From positions 799,812-861,811 of the forward strand of contig NMRA01000067.1 in the NCBI GenBank assembly GCA_002633005.1: DNA of 62,000 bases. The letters are read 5' to 3'. How positions within the stretch are numbered: position 1 is the stretch's first letter; each line of letters opens with the position of its first letter. This stretch comes from Phoronis australis. Its lineage: Eukaryota > Phoronida > Phoronidae. The translations under genes and the position numbers were made by a program. The notes under the pieces were generated by a model. That model ran no database searches. It was not told the origin of the DNA and worked only from the letters and a program-made list of their open reading frames with translations. This document shows positions 55,798 through 62,000 of the stretch, one piece after another.

Positions 55798-58700
55798 CTG
55801 TGGCAAAAAACACTGTAAACAAACTGGTGGTCCACTTTATAGTTCAACTGACACCTAGTAGAAAATTTAAGTGATTACTGTTTAAGAGATTCTAAAATCA
55901 AAACTGGGTAGCAAAACAATTCGTTACACAGCACTCTAATGAACATTAAACATCCACTTTTAAGCGTCCGTGCTCTGCTTAAACCCACCCACAAGTCACA
56001 TGACCAAGGCTTCCTTAAATGTCTCTCATAGGAGTATTACTTTCCATACTCCCCTGCTCTTACGGAAGGAGACATGAAGGTTCTTTTGGCTAATAATATA
56101 GTACTCAATGAACTACATAATTACTTGGCAAAATTCTATCGAATTTGCCAAGTATGTTGCTTTGCCGTCAAGTTTTTTTTTTGTAATTTGTTCGCACTGA
56201 TACAGGTCGCATTTTTCGGCTGATTTTCACGAAATTCACACACAACCTCAAGTTCCGAAAGTCCTGGAAGCCTAATGTTTTTCGTCATGATCGGATCCAA
56301 GATGGCGGACTTGGCGGCCATTTTGTTTTCAATTTCAGATTCAAATGCTCATAGAGTCCGTACTTTTGTATGTACACGGCTAAAAATCGGCAAGTTTATT
56401 GTACTACACGTGCGCTGCTAGTGTGCTGAAATTTTTTTACTTCCAGTCAAACATGTCGTGAACACATCCACTAAAACAAGAAACTGTAGGAACACCGCAT
56501 TTATCCACCTTCACTCTCATCAGGCTTCTATTGTGAGTCAGCATGCGTGAATAATTGGCTGATAAGCCNGTGCTGAAATTTTTTTACTTCCAGTCAAAGA
56601 CGGCGGAACGATTGGCAATTGCGCATGCGCTCCTCGATTTCGGGTTAAAAACGTTTTTTCTTGTAGGGGAGGCATTATAGCACCAATGGCTCCGAAATTT
56701 TTCAGGTATCAGTTTTCTTATTTAGTGCTGAAGAACCGGAAGTTGCTTTCAAGATGGCGGATCTGGCGCATGTTGACCTATTTTCAGTCGTGCTGGGGTG
56801 CCATTTTAAACGGAAAGGAAACATGACGTGAATTTTTGCATGTAGAGGTATACTCTTTCAAATCTTCTGTAACAATTTTTTTCTCAGACATGCCCTGTTC
56901 AAGTTATTTGACTTTGAATTTCAAAAAAAAAACCGCAAAATTTCAATTTATTCAAAAAATCCATGGAATGTTGTGGATCTGACGCATTGGGCTTTCAGAA
57001 GATATTTTTCATTTTTCGCTACAACGTCTACTTTTTGAATTATTTGAGTATTTGAGATTTTCTGATAGCGAGCCTGTTCCTAATGTTGACCGTTGTTGCT
57101 GCACTGATGTTGGTTTAGCTAGCTTCTACTAAACAAGACAGTAGCCTATTGCTTACTGATTTCCAACATCTTCGCTAGTCATATGGATGTTATCGTGTTG
57201 TTCATAATCACCACTATCATCATCATAATCATCACCGTCGTCCTCATCTCCATCGTCGTCTATTCAGTTAATTTCGCCAAGTGTCACTCTTCCGAGCGCT
57301 CTCGTTTATATTTGATTGTAATTGTGTGCAAAAATGGTGAAAACAATCACGTGTCTGAGCAGCACATGGCCTTTGCACAAGAGGAAAGTTTGAAGATACA
57401 GTGTGTAAAGTCTCATAACTGAACTACTATGCAACTTACAGCAAGCCTCTGTCTACATTATGTACAATATTATTGGACTCTTGCGAGTAAAAGTTCCGAC
57501 ATCGTAGCTCCCGTACATTCAAATTAACCCTATCGATCATTCTGGTAAGCACCCAACCCCAACTTTGCAATGATTTCATTTATTAAATGCCCGTGCTGAC
57601 CTAATACTCTCAGTCCCCACTATAACAGTGCTCTTTCAGTCAGTAACCCGAAGGAGTATACAGCGATTATAACAGAGATACATTCATTTGCATTGATCAG
57701 TTTTTGTACTAATAAAAACATACGGTAAAATCTCAACAATTCAGTACACACAATCACGGGTGGATGCTCAGTGACATTTTATTTCCTTACTAGTAGTTTT
57801 TCTAGTTTTTCACAAAAGATACGTATCAACAAATTAATGCTTAACCATTTTGAAAAACAAGGCAACTGTGAGTATGCAATCATACAAATGTCAAAACTAC
57901 CGTACTAGTCCAGGTTACCGGTTTTCTCGATTCCAAATTTAAGTGCCCTGGGTGGTAACCCAGACGTGCATGGTAAAAGCCTGAGAAACATGAAAAGGCA
58001 AGTTTGGCAATTATATTGTCTAAAATTGGTGAGATTTACCAAATATAAACTCACAAGAAACATTTATATGCAAATAACAGAACAGGAAACTGTAGTCACT
58101 CGAGTCCTTCACGGAGGCTCCATAAGTGTTAATTTGTATTAATTTTTTGACCTAATGTGAATAAAGTGTATTACTACTTTCATCTGAAACGTTGCTTTTA
58201 CAAGACAGGGTATGAAGGACCTCAATACTCCCAAGGGTGTTTTCTGCAAAGTACCTACACTACCAAGGACAGTAAACCGGGAATACAAGAAGGCCTCAAG
58301 ACTCCGAAGGGTCTATATTTCAAAGAGCCATAATTTCAGAGGTTTGACCTATTTAAGGCCTTAGGAATAATTCGGAAATCAAATCAAGGGGAAAAACAAA
58401 TTGCCAAAAGCCTACTTGTTCTTGTGTAACACTTAAAGGTAAATTACATTGTTTATTTAGATAGCGACATTATTGCACAAAACAGTGAATGTCGCCTGCA
58501 TGGCGCTCCTACTGATGCCTGGGTCATGACACTAGGCATTGAAAATACACGTCAAATTTCAGAAAACGTAATCGCCATAACACAATTTGAAGATCAGCAG
58601 CTTTACCACCAAACACAACTTTATACCAACCTGTTCATGAGCGACATAGTGATCACTTTTGAGATACAGCTGGCGCCCTGAGTGAGCAGTTCTTAGCTAT

Positions 58701-61195
58701 GCTGCGACGTGGGCTTGTTGCTTGAAAATGGAGTGTTCCCAGACTTATATGCAAACATTAGCAACAAGTTAGAGATTGGTAAGAGCAGGAAAGGAGCCCG
58801 AGAGAGAGACAGAGAGAGAGGGAGAGAGAGAGAGAGGGGGAGTGCTTGTGCCAAAATGACATTGCTACCAGTTTTTAATTCACTGATTTACCATGACCAG
58901 TTGGGGCGCACCTCAATTACTGATCACGTAGGCTGTTAAAAGTGGTGAAGCACTACCTAAATACCATAGGCCCTCTAGACCATAGAACAAAGAAAACATA
59001 GATCGTAACTATAATATTTTTAAGTTTTGTCAATTGTAATGTACATAAAAAAGGTCATTTCCTTGCATTTTAGCACACTGTTTGCATGTCTTTTTCTTGT
59101 TCAAAGGACGACACAGAGGGAAACTAAACAAAAATTAGAAGGTTTGTTCCATTCAGGATGTGTGCATTGTCACTAGACTACAAAAATCAAGATCTGTAAA
59201 TCTTTTTAGTAAGATAATCTGTGTAGAGTTGCAATGTTAGACAGATAATCCAAAGCATGAGTGCAGGACTCGATGTATCTTGAAGCTCTCAAAAGAGAAG
59301 TCTACTACTTAAATGCAGTTGAGAAACCATTTAAAATTATGAGAAGACAATGCAGTTGTATTCGAAAGGACATGAAGAAATATATCCAAGAGTGCATGTC
59401 TACATTTCATTACATCGCACAGTACTACAATTCATGAGTCTATTCTAAACAAGACCATATCCTCAACAAATGCACAACTCGGGACCACCAGTGCTCAACA
59501 CGGGCGAAAATCTCCGCTGGAAAATAAGAGTGACAGCATATGACATGTGCACTTGCGCTTGTTTACCCGGACTTGGCTTCGTAAAAGATCGTGACCAAAA
59601 AAATGTCAAAACTCAGTGTTTGAATTTGGCACCCTTTATTTTTACGTTTTCTAAACGTTTTTCTGAGCCCTTTACTCGCAAATTTCAAGTCGTTTGGCTA
59701 CGGGCGTCGCCAGTCATTGCCGGGGACATCGTAGTTGCTAACGTCTTCTGCAGTGCATTATAAGTGGACACTTTGCTGAATTGAAACTTACCAGGTCGAA
59801 AGTCAATCAGTCTTTCATAGTATGCTACAAGAAATTTATTCTTAAAAAGAACGATTCTTTTCTTGCAGTTTTAAGAGCCAAATCGCAGCTTGTTAGTCAT
59901 TGAATATGTAACTAACATCAAACACCACATTTTTCCTCGTGAAGTTTGCACTGCATTCCCACACATCAATATACGTCATTCGACCGTGCGGATTTTTTGA
60001 TATTTTTTCATTCATTCGTTCGAGTTGCAACGGAACTATGCGAACAAATTAAGGAAGTTTGCGCTAAGTTTTATCTGGTTTGCATGTTCAACGACATTGA
60101 TGGCATTTGTACGACAGGTCAGTGCTAAAATTTTGGCGTGCATCATTTTTTCGAAGTGTATGTTCTCAGCTATTTCAAATTGGCTGCACCGTGGAATACA
60201 TCGAATGCCGCTTCAACTTACGCGTCGGCAACGAGCATTAGGGGTACAGCAACTCCTTTGAACTTTGGGTGTGGGTTCTTCTGAATTTCAAATATTAAGT
60301 GTGCATGTACGGGAAGCTAGTTAGCGCTGGATGCAATATTTCAGTTGTGCGGGGGATTCCGTATTGTCACCTTGACATCACAGAAGAGGAAGGTATTCCT
60401 CAAAGATTGCTGCCAGTATTTGCCGATCTTCATTGTGACATTTATAGTAAAAATTGATCGCAAAAGTTTCTAATGTCGAGTTATTTCTTAATATTTAGCG
60501 AACTTAAACAATTAATTGTAGATTTCAATAAAATTTATTAATAATGAATAGTAAAATTCTTCATTTAGCCTTCATTTTCTCTGAGGTTGTCTTGGAACAG
60601 GCCGTGTTTTTTTTCCGACTTGTCTTGGCCGTGCCGTAAGCCGTCATTTTTTTAAAGGTCCGTCCCAATGACGGCCGCTAGAGTCCCTGCTTGTAGTCCC
60701 ATGGCCCTTCAAAGTACACGCCCTTCAGAATAAGAATACACTAAGTATTGCGTGTTAGTTTCGAAAGTTTGAAACTGTGAAAAATTAACCTATCGCCATA
60801 GAGAGAACATACATTTGGCCACCAAAAACACTTTTCTCGACACTGGACAGTGCAGGCAATCCATCTGGCCACTCTCCAGAAACACCTCTTTCACAAAACA
60901 GAACACTCATTGAAAACATCCATCAGATGCGCTCTCACCATGCACACAAAGCTAGCGTTGCACACTGACCATCACTGTTACAGCTGCTGCTGGAGAGACT
61001 TGTCCTCTCATCCTCCAACACCTCCATACGACTAGCTGTAGACACTGCATGTATAGAGTGCAGGTCATATCCAGGGGACGGTGGGGAGTATTGCCGCTTA
61101 GTCAACAAAGCGATCTCGTCATCAGCAAGACTTCTGCTTGGAGAACTCTCCTTTTTGGGGCCCAACAGCCAGTATGTGTTCATTTCGCCTTTACC
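55475..61195 (-). CDS. Guanylate cyclase (receptor type), C-terminal exons, partial
   Basis: Class III cyclases of this type convert GTP to cGMP at the membrane. Two minus-strand exons, 61195-60970 and 55797-55475, join in phase (1 to 2) and give 182 residues to a stop. The first residues, GKGEMNTYWLLGPKK, are the conserved end of the catalytic domain (KGKG-x-M-x-TYWLLG) of receptor guanylate cyclases. The remaining about 170 residues are a Ser/Asn-rich, low-complexity tail longer than usual for natriuretic-peptide receptors. The catalytic core, kinase-homology and receptor parts would lie beyond 62000. Extra exons inside the 5.2-kb intron cannot be excluded. Adenylate cyclase is less likely, because of the TYWL motif. 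Confidence 0.8.
55798..60969 (-). other. Large intron of the cyclase gene
   Basis: No coding exon recognised. It holds a 29-bp duplication around a single N (56423-56451, 56570-56598), repeated AAGATGGCGGA motifs near 56299 and 56753, an ATC-rich tract (57200-57262) and a GA-rich microsatellite (58796-58839). The 97-codon frame at 59470-59763 has no domain. Confidence 0.55.
58796..58839. repeat. (GA)n microsatellite
   Basis: GAGAGAGACAGAGAGAGAGG and following GA units ending in GGGGG. Confidence 0.95.
60970..61195 (-). CDS. Guanylate cyclase penultimate coding exon
   Basis: Acceptor (minus strand) ATTCATCTGCAG|GGT; donor GATG|GTCAGT, 226 nt, ending in phase 1. Encodes GKGEMNTYWLLGPKKESSPS, DDEIALLTKRQYSPPSPGY, then VLEDERTSLSSSSCNSD. 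The first dozen residues finish the cyclase fold; the rest is a tail with many Ser-Pro and Ser runs, plausible phosphorylation sites (inference). Confidence 0.82.
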
Positions 61196-61469
61196 CTGCA
61201 GATGAATTTAAATGGTTATATCACATGGAAATTAGTACAGCAGTTGAAATCATGAACTGTATTTCTTTCCCCAGCATCTACTATTTAACTGAAGAAACAC
61301 ATTCAGATAGGAACGTCCTTATGCCATATGACATTCTGGTAGGACACCTAGTGCCAGTGTGATCTAATAACTATTTTAGGGTGCATGTGGTTTTGGGTTG
61401 CACACACGTCATTTGTATACTTACACTTTGTAAGAGGAGGGGTGAACTTGTCACTAATGAGAAGGACTG

Positions 61470-61815
61470 AATGCAAAACTCAAGTGGGACAAATGAACCT
61501 GTAATTTAAGTAACAGGACGAGAGAACATGTAACTGAAGTAATAGAACAAGTGAACCCACTAACAGTCAAGAACAATTAATTGAACGTGTCAGTCAAGCA
61601 ATACGACATGTGAAAGTGTGACTCAAGTAATGGGACAAGTGAACCCACCACTCAGATATTAGTGAATGAGTCACTCATTAGTAAAAGGACAAGTTAGTGG
61701 CATCACTCAAGTAATAGGACGAGGGAACCAGTCACTTTAATAGAGAACTAAGCAAGTCGGAATCCATCACTCAAGTAATAAGTGGACAGTGAACTTGTCA
61801 GTCAAGACACCAGTC
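61470..61815. repeat. Degenerate minisatellite, unit around 30-40 bp
   Basis: CACTCAAGTAATAGGACAAG and TGAACC-like phrases recur at least nine times with variable spacing (for example near 61481, 61511, 61541, 61622, 61703, 61770). Located in the next upstream intron of the cyclase gene. Confidence 0.75.
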
Positions 61816-62000
61816 TAAAACTGCCTTTAACACCATGAGTGTGACAGATGCCAACATATTCTTGGTAAATAATAACATAAAGAAACACTTTCAATGGTAA
61901 TTTCTAAGAGTTTGAGGTTTGTACACCAGTCTAGTTTATTATACTTTTAAGAATAAAGTGACAATGCATTACTGAATACTGAATTGCACCTCATTTGGTA

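Overview
The window is animal nuclear DNA: AT-rich, intron-bearing, with no operons, and packed with decayed transposable elements. Protein-level matches (a TRAF adaptor gene, the 3' end of a receptor-type guanylate cyclase gene) and the element mix (CR1-like, L1/Tx1-like and other non-LTR elements, Ty3/Gypsy, a Penelope-like GIY-YIG fragment, P-like elements with THAP domains, tRNA-derived SINEs, MITEs) suggest an invertebrate, plausibly a marine deuterostome (hemichordate, echinoderm or cephalochordate). The species cannot be fixed from sequence alone. It is a draft assembly: N runs at 13349-13835, 28504-28771 and 47524-48071, plus single Ns that often mark joins between duplicated sequence.

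Layout. 1-12 kb: repeat-rich DNA with two 3' ends of L1/Tx1-type elements, an apparently merged pair of haplotypes around 1649, a solo LTR (3649-4273), an L1/Tx1 reverse-transcriptase fragment, MITEs and a Penelope-like fragment. 12.8-27.3 kb: a dispersed repeat interrupted by a P-like THAP transposon with a target duplication, then a CR1-like element into which a Gypsy element inserted, then a second copy of the same nest with about 3.8 kb deleted. 27.6-44.1 kb: a TRAF-family gene on the plus strand in eight coding exons whose phases all agree (predicted 513 aa: atypical RING, three TRAF zinc fingers, coiled coil, MATH/TRAF-C). Its introns hold a second P-like element with 164-bp inverted ends, three copies of one MITE family, and an antisense solo LTR (38645-39374) with a dense array of perfect heat-shock elements next to a TATA box. 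44-55 kb: intergenic DNA with non-LTR fragments on both strands, two SINEs in opposite orientation and MITEs. 55.5-61.2 kb: the last two coding exons (minus strand) of a guanylate cyclase, whose catalytic domain lies beyond the right edge.

The two cellular genes are convergent. TRAF is a cytoplasmic adaptor in receptor/NF-kB-type signalling; the cyclase would make cGMP at the membrane. Nothing links them functionally. The most notable non-gene signal is the heat-shock-element LTR lying antisense in a TRAF intron; next are the two P-like elements and the nested, duplicated and internally deleted retroelement block.
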